Assembly: GCA_963744345.1 (NCBI GenBank) | Contig: CAVUTD010000014.1 | Span: 62,001-126,000, forward strand | Direction of reading: 5' to 3' | Origin: DASTFP01 sp963744345 | GTDB taxonomy: Bacteria > Verrucomicrobiota > Verrucomicrobiia > Chthoniobacterales > Terrimicrobiaceae | DNA: 64,000 nt | Position numbers and translations under genes: made by a program | Notes under the pieces: model-generated | Database searches by the model: none | Told to the model about the DNA's origin: nothing | What the model saw: only the letters and a program-made list of their open reading frames with translations | Shown: piece after piece, positions 52,085-61,016 of the stretch | Numbering within the stretch: the stretch's first letter is position 1 | Layout: each line of letters begins with the position of its first letter

Positions 52085-52912
52085 ATGAGTAATGAGACTG
52101 CCCTTATCACTGGAGCTTCGAGCGGCATTGGCCTTCACCTCGCCACCGAATTCGCGAAAAACGGCCATCCGCTCGTTCTGGTGGCGCGGATTGAATCCGA
52201 ACTGCGCGAGATCGCTCAAAATCTGAACGCCTCCTTTGAAGTCGAAACTGCGGTAATTGCCAAGGATCTGCGAGATCCGAACGCAGCAGACGAGATTTGT
52301 GAAGAGCTTGAAGAAGGCAAAATTGAGATCCTGGTGAATAATGCCGGCGTCGGCCAAAAGGGCAAAGCCTGGGAGATCCCGTTGGAAGAGGATCTTTCGA
52401 TGATCAGCCTCAATGTGGAGGCGGTGCTGCGCTTGAACAAGGCATTCTTGCCTCACATGGTCTTCCGGGGGCGCGGGCGCATTCTTCACACCGCGTCGGT
52501 CGCGGGATTCCAGCCCGGCCCGGGCTATGCGGTGTATGCGGCGACCAAGGCGTTCCTTCTCTCCTACAGTGAAGCACTCGCGACCGAATTGGAAAAAACT
52601 GGCGTCACGGTGACAGCGCTTTGCCCAGGACCGACTGACACCGACTTCTTCATCAAGGCCGACATGCTCCAGACACGCGCCTTCCAAGAGGCCCAACTCA
52701 TGGCACCTCAGGATGTCGCCGAGGCGGCGTACAAGGCGTTGATGGCGGGAGACCGGGTGATTGTGCCAGGCGCGATAAATAAAGCCCTCGTCTTTACGCG
52801 TCGGTTTCTTCCAGAATCTGCGCAAGCGAAACTTCAAAAGGCGCTCGTTTCCGACGTTCCGCAAAAGAAGCAGAAACGGGTGCGCGGCGAGCGGGAGCAG
52901 CAGAAAAAATAA
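52085..52912 (+). CDS. Short-chain dehydrogenase/reductase (DltE-like)
   Basis: 275 residues from ATG 52085 (frame open to 51812 but upstream residues are not family-like). Rossmann fold with TALITGASSGIGLHLA (cofactor), ILVNNAGVG, and catalytic Ser/Tyr/Lys: HTASVAG, YAVYAATKAF (Tyr-x3-Lys), followed by TALCPGPTDTDF. Resembles short-chain reductases such as DltE/YdfG, but the substrate is not readable. The C-terminal is very basic (KKQKRVRGEREQQKK). It opposes the DoxX-like gene. Confidence 0.9.
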   Translation: MSNETALITGASSGIGLHLATEFAKNGHPLVLVARIESELREIAQNLNASFEVETAVIAKDLRDPNAADEICEELEEGKIEILVNNAGVGQKGKAWEIPLEEDLSMISLNVEAVLRLNKAFLPHMVFRGRGRILHTASVAGFQPGPGYAVYAATKAFLLSYSEALATELEKTGVTVTALCPGPTDTDFFIKADMLQTRAFQEAQLMAPQDVAEAAYKALMAGDRVIVPGAINKALVFTRRFLPESAQAKLQKALVSDVPQKKQKRVRGEREQQKK

Positions 52913-53022
52913 GCGGCGAGCCCGATCAGTTGCAGCAATGTCGTGAGCGGTAAGTTCAGGCAGAGGAAACCACCGAAAATCGGCGATGTCACTGCAGGGA
53001 ACCAGCGCGCTCCAAACCAAGC

Positions 53023-53457
53023 CTAACTTGGAGTCGCTGATAACGCTCGCAAGCGGTCCTTCAGCAAGACGATTAATGCCAACGCGGCTAGGAGCATGTC
53101 TCGTAGAAGCGCGAGAGTCATTTTGGTAACAGACGGCTGCTCCTCCTGGCCGAAACACGAACAGCTAACGACAATACCGTTGGCTAATGCCCAGCTCAAA
53201 GCCGTGGCGAAGAGCAGGCAAAGTGCGAACACGATCAAGGCTCCAATTCGTTTCGCCCCGGGGATTAGGATCAATGTACCCCCGGCAAGTTCAGAAAGAG
53301 GCAGGAGGATCGAGATCGGGCGGTTCCACGTTTCTGGGATGAAGGTGAATGGGAGCAGAGCCACAGCGAACTGGGCGTTGGCAGAAGCCTTGATCAGGCC
53401 TGAATAAAGGAAAATGCCTCCCAGGAGCAGGCGAATTCCCAACGTTATGTGTGTCAT
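53023..53457 (-). CDS. DoxX/MauE-type membrane protein
   Basis: 144 residues from ATG 53457. Four transmembrane segments: TLGIRLLLGGIFLYSGLIKA, a second near PISILLPLSELAGGTLILIP, GALIVFALCLLFATALSWAL, and MLLAALALIVLLKDR. SCSCFGQ between helices 3 and 4 is the MauE-like cysteine motif, found in proteins that may help disulfide or electron transfer. The start overlaps the folP-like gene's stop (ATGA), so the two are translated together, an unusual neighbour for folate synthesis. Confidence 0.82.
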   Translation of the reverse strand: MTHITLGIRLLLGGIFLYSGLIKASANAQFAVALLPFTFIPETWNRPISILLPLSELAGGTLILIPGAKRIGALIVFALCLLFATALSWALANGIVVSCSCFGQEEQPSVTKMTLALLRDMLLAALALIVLLKDRLRALSATPS

Positions 53458-54320
53458 TCCCGGCAAATGCGCTCGATAGAGAGAATCACTCTCCAGGCCA
53501 TCTCGACGTTGTGCACCCGAAAAATCGCGGCACCACGGAGCATCCCCGCGACGATGCAAGCCGCCGTGGCGGCATCGCGCTCCTCAGGGACAGGAATGTC
53601 GAGGACGCGACCAATTACGCTCTTGCGTGAAACTCCGAGGAGTATGGGACGGTCAAATTCATGAATCCTTTCGAGTTCTCGGTAGATGCGCAAGCTATCT
53701 GCGGCTGGCTTGGCGAAATCGATGCCCGGGTCCAGAACGATCGCATCGCGGGGTAGGCCGGCCTGTGCGGCGAGAGGGATTTTTTCCCTGAAGAAACGGA
53801 GTAGCTCCGCCATGATATCCGGGTAAGTGACGTGGGTGTGAGGGATTTTCGGCGATGCAACCGAATGCATGATCAGCAGCGCTGCGCCGGTTCGTGCGCA
53901 AGCCCGGGCGTTGCGATCATCCTGCAAGGAGCCGAGATCGTTGAGCAAGTCTCCGCCCGACGTGAGCGCCACATCGGCGACCTCCGGTCGCCAGGTATTA
54001 ATGGAGAGCAGAGGAGGGAAGGTCTGGCTTGAGTGCCGCGGTTCAAGATCCTTCCACACGCTTGAAAAATTGGCCAGAAAGGGCTGTAAGCGGCACAGTT
54101 CTTCCTCAGCGCTTATGGGAGGCCGATTAGTACGCGCGCTCTCCGCCCCGACGTCGATGATATCCGCTCCCTTCGCCACAAGGTCTCGCGACCTCTCCAG
54201 AGCCCACTGAATGTCGACTTGTCCGTCTCCGCAGAACGAATCGTGATTGAGATTGACGATGCCCATGATCAAGGGACGGCGTGGAAATCGTAGGCATCGA
54301 TCGCGGGCCAGCAGTTCCAT
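53454..54320 (-). CDS. folP: Variant dihydropteroate synthase
   Basis: 288 residues, folate pathway enzyme (joins pABA with the pterin). The fold and several active-site residues are present: LIMGIVNL, AKGADIIDVGAES, LLNDLGSL, AIVLDPGIDFAK, LLGVSRKSVIG, AAIFRVHNVE. But the TPDSF of the normal site is NHDSF (residues 25-29), ESTRPG is ESARTN, and the pterin-binding Asp in VDT is replaced by Asn108 (SINTWRPEVA). The DHPS loop may be remodelled, or the enzyme acts on another substrate. Divergent from pta with 50 bases between. No other folate genes are near. Confidence 0.8.
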   Translation of the reverse strand: MELLARDRCLRFPRRPLIMGIVNLNHDSFCGDGQVDIQWALERSRDLVAKGADIIDVGAESARTNRPPISAEEELCRLQPFLANFSSVWKDLEPRHSSQTFPPLLSINTWRPEVADVALTSGGDLLNDLGSLQDDRNARACARTGAALLIMHSVASPKIPHTHVTYPDIMAELLRFFREKIPLAAQAGLPRDAIVLDPGIDFAKPAADSLRIYRELERIHEFDRPILLGVSRKSVIGRVLDIPVPEERDAATAACIVAGMLRGAAIFRVHNVEMAWRVILSIERICRE

Positions 54321-54370
54321 CTTGTTTTAAAAGCCATTCTCTTCCAGGTTTGGTATCTCTTGCAACAGCC

Positions 54371-55423
54371 ATGAGTTTCATTGACACGATTATCGACAAG
54401 CTGAAGCAGGCCCCAAAACGGATTGTCTTCCCGGATGGGGATGATCCGCGCGTCGTGCGCGCCTGCCACGAATTCTATGAGAAAAAAGTTGGGATCCCAG
54501 TTCTGATTGGTAATCGCGACGTCATCGAGCGCGTTGCTCTTGCCGAAAAAGTCAGCCTCGATCACGTCGCAATCATTAACCCGGAGACGGCTTCCGATTT
54601 GCCGCTCTTTTGCGAGCGCTTTGAAAAGATCGACCGCTACAAGAAAATGGGCGTCCGGGACACCAGGGCCCTGATGACGAATCCTAATTACTACGCGGCC
54701 ATGATGCTGCAATACGGGCAGGTCGATGCTTTGGTGGGTGGCGTGAGCAGTTATTCGGGGTCGCTTTTGCGGCCGCTCATTCAACTCGTCAAACTGCTTC
54801 CTCATTCTCCCTTCGTTTCCGGTTGCATTGTCGCAGAACTCTCCAACAAGAAAATTGGAGACGATGGTGTGCTGTTTCTTGCCGATACCGGGGTCATTCC
54901 GGATCCCGATGTGGAGCAACTTGCCTCCATTGCCGTCCAGACGGGTCTCGTCGCCCGACAGGTTTTTGGCACGCGCCCGCGCATTGCCATGCTCAGTTTT
55001 TCCACCAAGGGTAGCGCGAAGACAAAATCCACCGAAAAGGTAGCTCGCGCCGTAGCCATTGTTCGCGAGCTCGCTGATCAACTCGGAGTAGAAATCGCGG
55101 TGGATGGTGAGATGCAAGCCGACACGGCGCTGGTACCCGATGTGGCTCAGCGGAAGATGGGACCGAGCACCGTTGGGGGGAAGGCCAATGTGCTGATCTT
55201 TCCCGACCTCAATAGCGGGAACATTTCTGCCAAGCTCATTCAGTACCTCGCCGGGGCTCGCGTATATGGTCAGATTCTCTTGGGTCTTTCCCGACCCGCT
55301 GCCGATCTCTCGCGCGGAGCAGACGTGGATGACATTGTGTCCGTCGCGGCATTGGTCGGTCTTCAGGCCGTCGAGTATCGCAAACTTTATCCGCCGGAAG
55401 TGGTCGAACAGGACGTCGCGTAA
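54371..55423 (+). CDS. pta: Phosphate acetyltransferase (short form)
   Basis: 350 residues from ATG 54371 (frame opens at 54281 but that would overlap folP's start). Converts acetyl-CoA and phosphate to acetyl phosphate and CoA; short Pta of Bacillus type. Features: KRIVFPDGDDPRVVRAC, MMLQYGQVDALVGG, GVIPDPDVEQLASIAVQTGL, IAMLSFSTKGSAK, DGEMQADTAL, KMGPSTVGGKANVLIFPDLN, and GARVYGQILLGLSRPAADLS. Acetate kinase is not adjacent. Downstream, the P-loop/DRTGG protein (next) carries the domains that long Pta has at its N-terminus. Confidence 0.95.
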   Translation: MSFIDTIIDKLKQAPKRIVFPDGDDPRVVRACHEFYEKKVGIPVLIGNRDVIERVALAEKVSLDHVAIINPETASDLPLFCERFEKIDRYKKMGVRDTRALMTNPNYYAAMMLQYGQVDALVGGVSSYSGSLLRPLIQLVKLLPHSPFVSGCIVAELSNKKIGDDGVLFLADTGVIPDPDVEQLASIAVQTGLVARQVFGTRPRIAMLSFSTKGSAKTKSTEKVARAVAIVRELADQLGVEIAVDGEMQADTALVPDVAQRKMGPSTVGGKANVLIFPDLNSGNISAKLIQYLAGARVYGQILLGLSRPAADLSRGADVDDIVSVAALVGLQAVEYRKLYPPEVVEQDVA

Positions 55424-55468
55424 TTAAAGCGCGGTTCCCCGCTCCCGAGTTCAGCTTCCCCGCGGCCA

Positions 55469-56647
55469 TTGAATACCACCACTCCGCGCATCTTCATAGC
55501 AGCCACCGAGCAAAATACAGGCAAGACGACCACGTCACTCGGCCTTTATGCCGCTCTTCGTCAGAGCTTCGAAAGGATTGGCTTTATCAAGCCGATTGGA
55601 CAGCGATTCATTGAATGTGAAGGAAGAAACGTAGATGAAGACAGCGTGCTCATCCGGGAAATTTTCGGAACGCAGATCCCTATCGAAGACATGAGTCCCA
55701 TCGCGGTGGAGCCGAAATTTACGCGCCAATACATCAACGATGGCAATAGTGATTTGCTCGTCGGCCGAATCCAGCATGCGTTTGATCGCGCGACATGGGA
55801 GAAAGATTTTGCAATCATCGAAGGAACAGGTCACGCGGGGGTGGGGAGCGTCTTCGATCTTTCGAATGCCCGCGTAGCCCGGCTGGTGCATAGCAAGGTG
55901 ATTCTCGTCACTCCCGCGGGTATCGGGCGTCCCATCGACGAAGCGGCAGTCAACAAGGCGCTTTTCGACAGGGAGGGCGTAGAGGTCGTGGGTGTCGTCA
56001 TGAACAAGGTGCTGCCCGAAAAGCTCGAATCGATCAAAGATACCGCTCGGCGTGGCTTTGAGCGCTTGGGGCTGGAGTTGTTGGGAGTTATCCCGCGCGA
56101 GAACATGCTTGAACAATCTACTCTCGAACAGATCTGTGCCGATATCCGCGGCACATTTCTGCATCGCGGGAAATATAGTCGCAGCCGGGTTGCTCACGTC
56201 AGGATCGGTGCGATGAGTTCAACAAGGATCTTTCGCGATGCCAAGGAGAGCACCCTCCTCGTGGTTCCAGGTGATCGCGAAGATGTCGTCCTCTCGGCCG
56301 TGGAGCGCGTAGCGGACCAAGCATTCCCATTTTGCGGAATCGTCCTCTCGGATGATATCAAGCCTGCCGAAGCGCTGATGCAAAAGCTGCGAGCTTCGCC
56401 TTTATCCGCCGTCGTTTCGCCGCTCGACAGCTTTTCGGTCGCCAGCAGAATCATCTCGAGGAATGTGAAAACTCTCCCTGGAGACACGGAGAAAATTCTT
56501 CGTATTCAAAAGCTGGTCAGCAGTCATGTAAATGTTTCGCGGATCCTGGAGAAAATCGACGTGCCGCCTAGCATGTCGGGTAAAGTGCTCGATTTTTCCA
56601 GAAACATTGACAGTGACGTGCATGTCGCTTCTAATCCCCGGCCATGA
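55469..56647 (+). CDS. P-loop/DRTGG protein (Pta N-terminal-domain homologue)
   Basis: 392 residues from a TTG at 55469. N-terminal P-loop domain (ATEQNTGKTT at 12-21, Ser/Thr after; VILVTPAGIGRPIDEAAVN) of the dethiobiotin-synthetase (BioD/AAA_26) type, followed by a DRTGG-like domain (about 215-310, VRIGAMSS). The same pair forms the regulatory N-terminus of E. coli Pta, fused there to the transacetylase. Here they are a separate gene just downstream of the short Pta, which suggests it regulates Pta. A start further inside is not excluded. The stop overlaps hpnH (ATGA). Confidence 0.85.
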   Translation: MNTTTPRIFIAATEQNTGKTTTSLGLYAALRQSFERIGFIKPIGQRFIECEGRNVDEDSVLIREIFGTQIPIEDMSPIAVEPKFTRQYINDGNSDLLVGRIQHAFDRATWEKDFAIIEGTGHAGVGSVFDLSNARVARLVHSKVILVTPAGIGRPIDEAAVNKALFDREGVEVVGVVMNKVLPEKLESIKDTARRGFERLGLELLGVIPRENMLEQSTLEQICADIRGTFLHRGKYSRSRVAHVRIGAMSSTRIFRDAKESTLLVVPGDREDVVLSAVERVADQAFPFCGIVLSDDIKPAEALMQKLRASPLSAVVSPLDSFSVASRIISRNVKTLPGDTEKILRIQKLVSSHVNVSRILEKIDVPPSMSGKVLDFSRNIDSDVHVASNPRP

Positions 56648-57951
56648 GGTTTCCGCTGCCCCTCACGGCGAAGATAGCTCGGTACATCATTAGCAAAAAG
56701 CTCCGAGGTGTGGAGAAGTTCGCCACCGTGCTGCAGCTCGAACCGCTGCATACCTGCAACCTAACTTGCACGGGATGCGGCCGCATCCGCGAATACTCGA
56801 CTTCGCTCAAGGACGTCATGAGTCTCGCCGATTGTCTCGGCGCGGCTCAAGAGTGCGGGGCGCCGATGATTTCCATCTGTGGAGGTGAGCCCCTTATTTA
56901 CCCCCACATCGAGGCGCTGGTGAATGGTCTGCTTGGCCAACGGCGCATCGTCTACATCTGTACCAACGGCGTTTTCATGCGAAAAAAGATGCGCGACTAC
57001 ATGGCAGATCAACTTGCCCAGCTTCGCGCTCTCGGGAAAAGCGCGCGCGCACTTGAGCAGAAGATAGATGTTCTCTTATCGGAGGAGCTCATTACCCCAG
57101 CTCAAGTCGAGGAGATTCGCAAGCCGAAAACGCATTCTGATCGGCTGGTGATTGCTCCTTCGCCGTGGATGTATTGGAACGTGCATCTGGACGGTTTGGA
57201 GCGCACGCACGACCTTATCGTGGAGCGCGAGGGGGTCTTCAAGGAATGCATCGCCGCCATTCGCATGGCGAAAATTCTTTGCTATCAGGTCGCAACCAAT
57301 ACCACGGTTTACAAAGAAACCGATATGTTCGAACTCGAACAGATGTTCGACTATCTCTCCTGGCTGGGAGTCGACGGCCACACCATTTCGCCGGGGTATG
57401 ATTATGATGCGGCCAAAGAAGACATGCGCAAGAGGTTGAATCTTCAGCCCGAAAATTTCTTTCTGACGCGGGCCATGACCAAAGAGAAGTTTAAGAATGT
57501 CCGCGAGTGGGGGAAACGGTACACCTTTTTTGGAACGCCCATCTATCTCGATTTTCTGGCCGGAAAGCGCGAGTTGACCTGCTCGGCCTGGGCTATTCCG
57601 ACGCGAAATGTTCAGGGGTGGAAAGCGCCTTGCTACCTGATCACCGACGGTCATTATGCAAGCTATCGAGAACTGCTGGAGAAAACGGAATGGGAGAAAT
57701 ACGGCGTCGTCGACGGAGTCGCGCGGGACAAGCGATGCGAAAACTGCATGGTGCACTGCGGGTACGAACCAACGGCCACGCTCGGTCGCTGCGCCAAACG
57801 TGGCGATACCCTGCAGAATATCGCTTTCAACTTTGCCTCGAGACCCGTGCGTTGCATGGAAGGCGCAATCGTTAACCCGTTTAACGGCGTTACCGCCGGA
57901 AATGGTCACAAGACGGGACGCCCTCCCAAGAGACAACCCGCCGCAGTCTAA
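56644..57951 (+). CDS. hpnH: Hopanoid biosynthesis radical SAM protein HpnH
   Basis: 435 residues. Radical SAM [4Fe-4S] site CNLTCTGCGR with Cys38, Cys42, Cys45 (C-x3-C-x2-C). In other bacteria HpnH adds an adenosyl group to diploptene in hopanoid synthesis. Typical family features: MISICGGEPLIYPHIEALVN, ICTNGVFMRKKM, NVHLDGLERTHDLIVEREGV, AWAIPTRNVQGWKAPCYLIT, and CMVHCGYEPTA near the C-terminus. Adjacent to squalene-hopene cyclase, which makes the substrate, consistent with the pathway. Start ATG overlaps the DRTGG protein stop. Confidence 0.94.
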   Translation: MRFPLPLTAKIARYIISKKLRGVEKFATVLQLEPLHTCNLTCTGCGRIREYSTSLKDVMSLADCLGAAQECGAPMISICGGEPLIYPHIEALVNGLLGQRRIVYICTNGVFMRKKMRDYMADQLAQLRALGKSARALEQKIDVLLSEELITPAQVEEIRKPKTHSDRLVIAPSPWMYWNVHLDGLERTHDLIVEREGVFKECIAAIRMAKILCYQVATNTTVYKETDMFELEQMFDYLSWLGVDGHTISPGYDYDAAKEDMRKRLNLQPENFFLTRAMTKEKFKNVREWGKRYTFFGTPIYLDFLAGKRELTCSAWAIPTRNVQGWKAPCYLITDGHYASYRELLEKTEWEKYGVVDGVARDKRCENCMVHCGYEPTATLGRCAKRGDTLQNIAFNFASRPVRCMEGAIVNPFNGVTAGNGHKTGRPPKRQPAAV

Positions 57952-58029
57952 ATGATTCACATCAGCCCCAGATTGTTTCCGCGCCGTCTGCCTTTCTGGC
58001 AATTTGGATAATCTCAAGCGATCTGCCTG

Positions 58030-59976
58030 ATGAGTCTTGGTGCCGCAAAAGTTCTTCCATTTGAAGCTCCAGCTCTGTCGGTTTTAGCGCCGCCGCTCTC
58101 CCTCGAGGACTGCATTACGCGCGCTCAGGGAAATCTCCTTCGTCTGCAAAGAGCCGACGGGCATTGGGAGGGCGAACTCATCGCAGATGCTACCCTCTGT
58201 TGCGATTACGTTATCTACATGCATTGGCTGGGCCAGGTGGATGAATCCTTGCAGGCAAAATGCGTGGCTCACATTCGTCGCCGGCAGCTCGCTGATGGGG
58301 GCTGGAATATTTTTATCGGTGGTCCGAGCGAGATTAATGCATCGGTTAAGGCATACTTCGCCCTGAAGCTGGCCGGCGACTCGCCCAATGCCGCCTGGAT
58401 GAGGGAGGCTCGCGCGAACGTGCTCCGCCTTGGGGGCATCCCTCAGATCAATACGTACGGAAAGCTTTACCTTGCTCTCCTCGGCCAGTTTCCTTGGAAG
58501 TTCCTTCCCACTATTCCTCCCGAGATCTTCCTCTTCCCCACTTGGTTCTTCTTTAATCTCTATGAGATGTCCTCGTGGAGTCGGACGATCATCGCGCCGC
58601 TGACGATTCTCAATCACTACAAGCCCGTGCGCCCTCTCCCCTCGGCCATGCAGCTCCACGAGCTCTATCCGGCAGGACTTGAGAATACCGATCTCTCTCT
58701 CAAAAAGCACCCGCGCTTTTGGGCGTGGCGGAACTTTTTTCTCCGGTGCGACAAATTCTTAAAGGTTTACGACCAGTTGCCGATTCATCCGCTGCGGCGG
58801 CGAGCGCTGCAGGCTGCCGAGACCTGGATGATCGAGCGTATGGGTGAGGGGAGTGAAGGTCTCAGCGCCATCTTTCCTGCGATGCTCAATGCCATGATGG
58901 CCTTGCGCACCCTAGGTTACGGGGATGATCACCCGCTCGTCAGAAAAGCGGAAAATGATTTTGCCGGATTTACTGTGGACGACCCGCAGGATTTTCGCAT
59001 CCAGCCTTGTCTTTCTCCGGTCTGGGATACAGCCATCAGCACGCTCGCGCTCGCCGAATCCGGGTTGCCTCGGAGCCATCCGGCGTTGGAAAGGTCTGCT
59101 GCGTGGCTGGAGAAAAAAGAAGTCCGTCTGCAGGGGGACTGGTCCGTCCACGTCCCAGGCGTTGAGCCCAGCGGCTGGGCCTTCGAACACGAAAACAGGT
59201 TTTACCCGGATACAGACGACACCATGATGGTGCTCATGGCATTGCAACTCGTCAGACCCTCCCAGCCTGCGAAACGACGCGAGCAAACGGCACGCGCGCT
59301 GACCTGGCTCCTGGCGTTTCAATGTAAGGACGGCGGATGGGCCGCTTTCGACAAGGACGTCATGGCGCCGTGGCTGGAACATGTTCCCTTTGCTGATCAC
59401 AATGCCATCCTGGATCCTACCTGCTCTGATCTCACCGGTCGCGTCCTTGAGTTGCTCGGCAGACTTGGATTCGATCGGCAGAGCTCGCCTGTTCGTCGTG
59501 CCGTCGAGATGATCCGCCGCACCCAGGAGGCCGACGGATCTTGGTATGGACGCTGGGGTGTCAACTACATCTATGGCACCTGGCAGGTTTTGCGAGGTGT
59601 CGCAGCGATCGGCGAGAATATGAACCAGGAGTGGATCCGCCGCGGATTTGACTGGCTCGAGAGCTGCCAAAATGATGACGGCGGCTGGGGTGAAACCTGC
59701 GAGTCGTACAACTTCCCTGCTCTCAAAGGGCGAGGTCCCAGCACCGCGAGCCAGACCTCTTGGGCCGTCATGGGACTGTGCGCCTTTGGTGATCCGAAAC
59801 GCGATTCCATACGGCGCGGCATCCAGTACCTCCTGCGCACACAGAATGAAGACGGCTCCTGGACCGAGGATCACACCACCGGCACCGGCTTCCCCTGCGT
59901 TTTCTACCTAAAGTACGATATGTATCGCCAGCATTTCCCTCTCCTCGCGCTGGCGACCTATCGGAAAATGCTCTGA
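58030..59976 (+). CDS. shc: Squalene-hopene cyclase
   Basis: 648 residues, normal length. Cyclises squalene to hopene. The protonating DxDD is Asp394-Thr-Asp-Asp-Thr (FYPDTDDT); QW motifs recur (LQRADGHWEG, RQLADGGWNIF, LAFQCKDGGWAAF, QEADGSWYGRWGVNY, CQNDDGGWGE, QNEDGSWTEDHTTGTGFP). It is a membrane-associated monotopic enzyme. About 80 bases separate it from hpnH. The product feeds HpnH; together they supply membrane hopanoids. Confidence 0.97.
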   Translation: MSLGAAKVLPFEAPALSVLAPPLSLEDCITRAQGNLLRLQRADGHWEGELIADATLCCDYVIYMHWLGQVDESLQAKCVAHIRRRQLADGGWNIFIGGPSEINASVKAYFALKLAGDSPNAAWMREARANVLRLGGIPQINTYGKLYLALLGQFPWKFLPTIPPEIFLFPTWFFFNLYEMSSWSRTIIAPLTILNHYKPVRPLPSAMQLHELYPAGLENTDLSLKKHPRFWAWRNFFLRCDKFLKVYDQLPIHPLRRRALQAAETWMIERMGEGSEGLSAIFPAMLNAMMALRTLGYGDDHPLVRKAENDFAGFTVDDPQDFRIQPCLSPVWDTAISTLALAESGLPRSHPALERSAAWLEKKEVRLQGDWSVHVPGVEPSGWAFEHENRFYPDTDDTMMVLMALQLVRPSQPAKRREQTARALTWLLAFQCKDGGWAAFDKDVMAPWLEHVPFADHNAILDPTCSDLTGRVLELLGRLGFDRQSSPVRRAVEMIRRTQEADGSWYGRWGVNYIYGTWQVLRGVAAIGENMNQEWIRRGFDWLESCQNDDGGWGETCESYNFPALKGRGPSTASQTSWAVMGLCAFGDPKRDSIRRGIQYLLRTQNEDGSWTEDHTTGTGFPCVFYLKYDMYRQHFPLLALATYRKML

Positions 59977-59992
59977 TATATCTGGCCGAGGT

Positions 59993-61006
59993 TTAGAGAA
60001 ATTTTTCAATTTCCCTCAAAGTCTCTCTTAGCGCACGATATCCAAAGTGACCTTGCCTCACCTGCAGGAGCTTTGCCCCGGGCCAACTCTGCTTCAGATT
60101 GAGAAGTTCCGTTGCGGGCGAAACACGGTCGTACATCCCAGCGGTTATCACAATGCGGTCGCAGGCGCAGATTGGCACACCATGAAGCGGGGAGCTCAAG
60201 TGGGCATGGCGATAGCTTTCGCCGGGCAGAATCCCTCTCGAGCGAAGGAGTCTTCGTAGAGAACGCGCGCCGGGATTCTGCCAGAGCGCGTGCTCGATAT
60301 TCACAATGGGCTGGATGAGAGCGACAAAACGGAAATCGGCTTCGAGGAGACTCAGGAGCGCACCATTCCAACCACCGAAACTCGTGCCCAAGATGCCGAA
60401 GTCGGTGCAACCCCCTTGCCGCAGCATTGCCATCAACTGCCGAAGCTCAATAACGCCTTGGCGAATGGTTTCGCCGTTGCGAATGAGATTAGCGGTGATC
60501 GCTAGCTCCCCGTTTAGATACCCACGAGGGGTGCGCGAATAGTGAAAGGGCAGATGGGGAAAAACGGTGTTCCAGCCTCGCTCGTTAAACCACCGGGAAA
60601 CCTTGAGGTATCCGAAATCATTTGCGCTCATTAGGGCATGCAGCAAGAGAACGGTCGGTCCCGAGGGCCCGCGGGCTCCCCATTGGACGCGCACTCTCGG
60701 TCTGTCGTTCTCGAAGAACCCGCTCAGGATTGGCGTGTCCCACTCAATCCAACCTGTCTGAAGTCGCCTGCCAACCGCCGAGGGCGTTCGATAGAAGTCT
60801 TCCCGCGAGAGGGCGGAACACGCGGAAAGGTAGGATTGAAGTTCATGTCTGGAGCAGGCGTGATCCCGAAGCCGCAATTGCAGCAGATTCATGATTCCGC
60901 ACATAGTGCCATCCATGGCGAGAGCGAACGTCCTTTCAAGGGCGCGTGTTGCCAAGCTTGGAGCCGGCCGTTTCCCAGGCGGATCTTCAGGTTTGAGGTC
61001 GGTCAT
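59993..61006 (-). CDS. Alpha/beta hydrolase
   Basis: 337 residues with the alpha/beta hydrolase fold: TVLLLHALMSANDFGYLKVS (oxyanion-hole LLHA region), nucleophile elbow GTSFGGWNG, Asp in ITAGMYDRVSPA and His in RQGHFGYRALR. The N-terminus is LATRALERTFALAMDGTMCG with no signal peptide. The substrate is unknown; an ester is likely. Convergent with shc (17 bases between). Starts 10 bases after the PlsC-type gene ends on the same strand, so it is probably cotranscribed with it. Confidence 0.85.
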   Translation of the reverse strand: MTDLKPEDPPGKRPAPSLATRALERTFALAMDGTMCGIMNLLQLRLRDHACSRHELQSYLSACSALSREDFYRTPSAVGRRLQTGWIEWDTPILSGFFENDRPRVRVQWGARGPSGPTVLLLHALMSANDFGYLKVSRWFNERGWNTVFPHLPFHYSRTPRGYLNGELAITANLIRNGETIRQGVIELRQLMAMLRQGGCTDFGILGTSFGGWNGALLSLLEADFRFVALIQPIVNIEHALWQNPGARSLRRLLRSRGILPGESYRHAHLSSPLHGVPICACDRIVITAGMYDRVSPATELLNLKQSWPGAKLLQVRQGHFGYRALRETLREIEKFL

Positions 61007-61016
61007 TTTATTACAA

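Noticed and set aside
51998..53158. 386-residue minus-strand frame across the SDR gene
   Set aside because: Antisense to a textbook Rossmann-fold gene with Tyr-x3-Lys.
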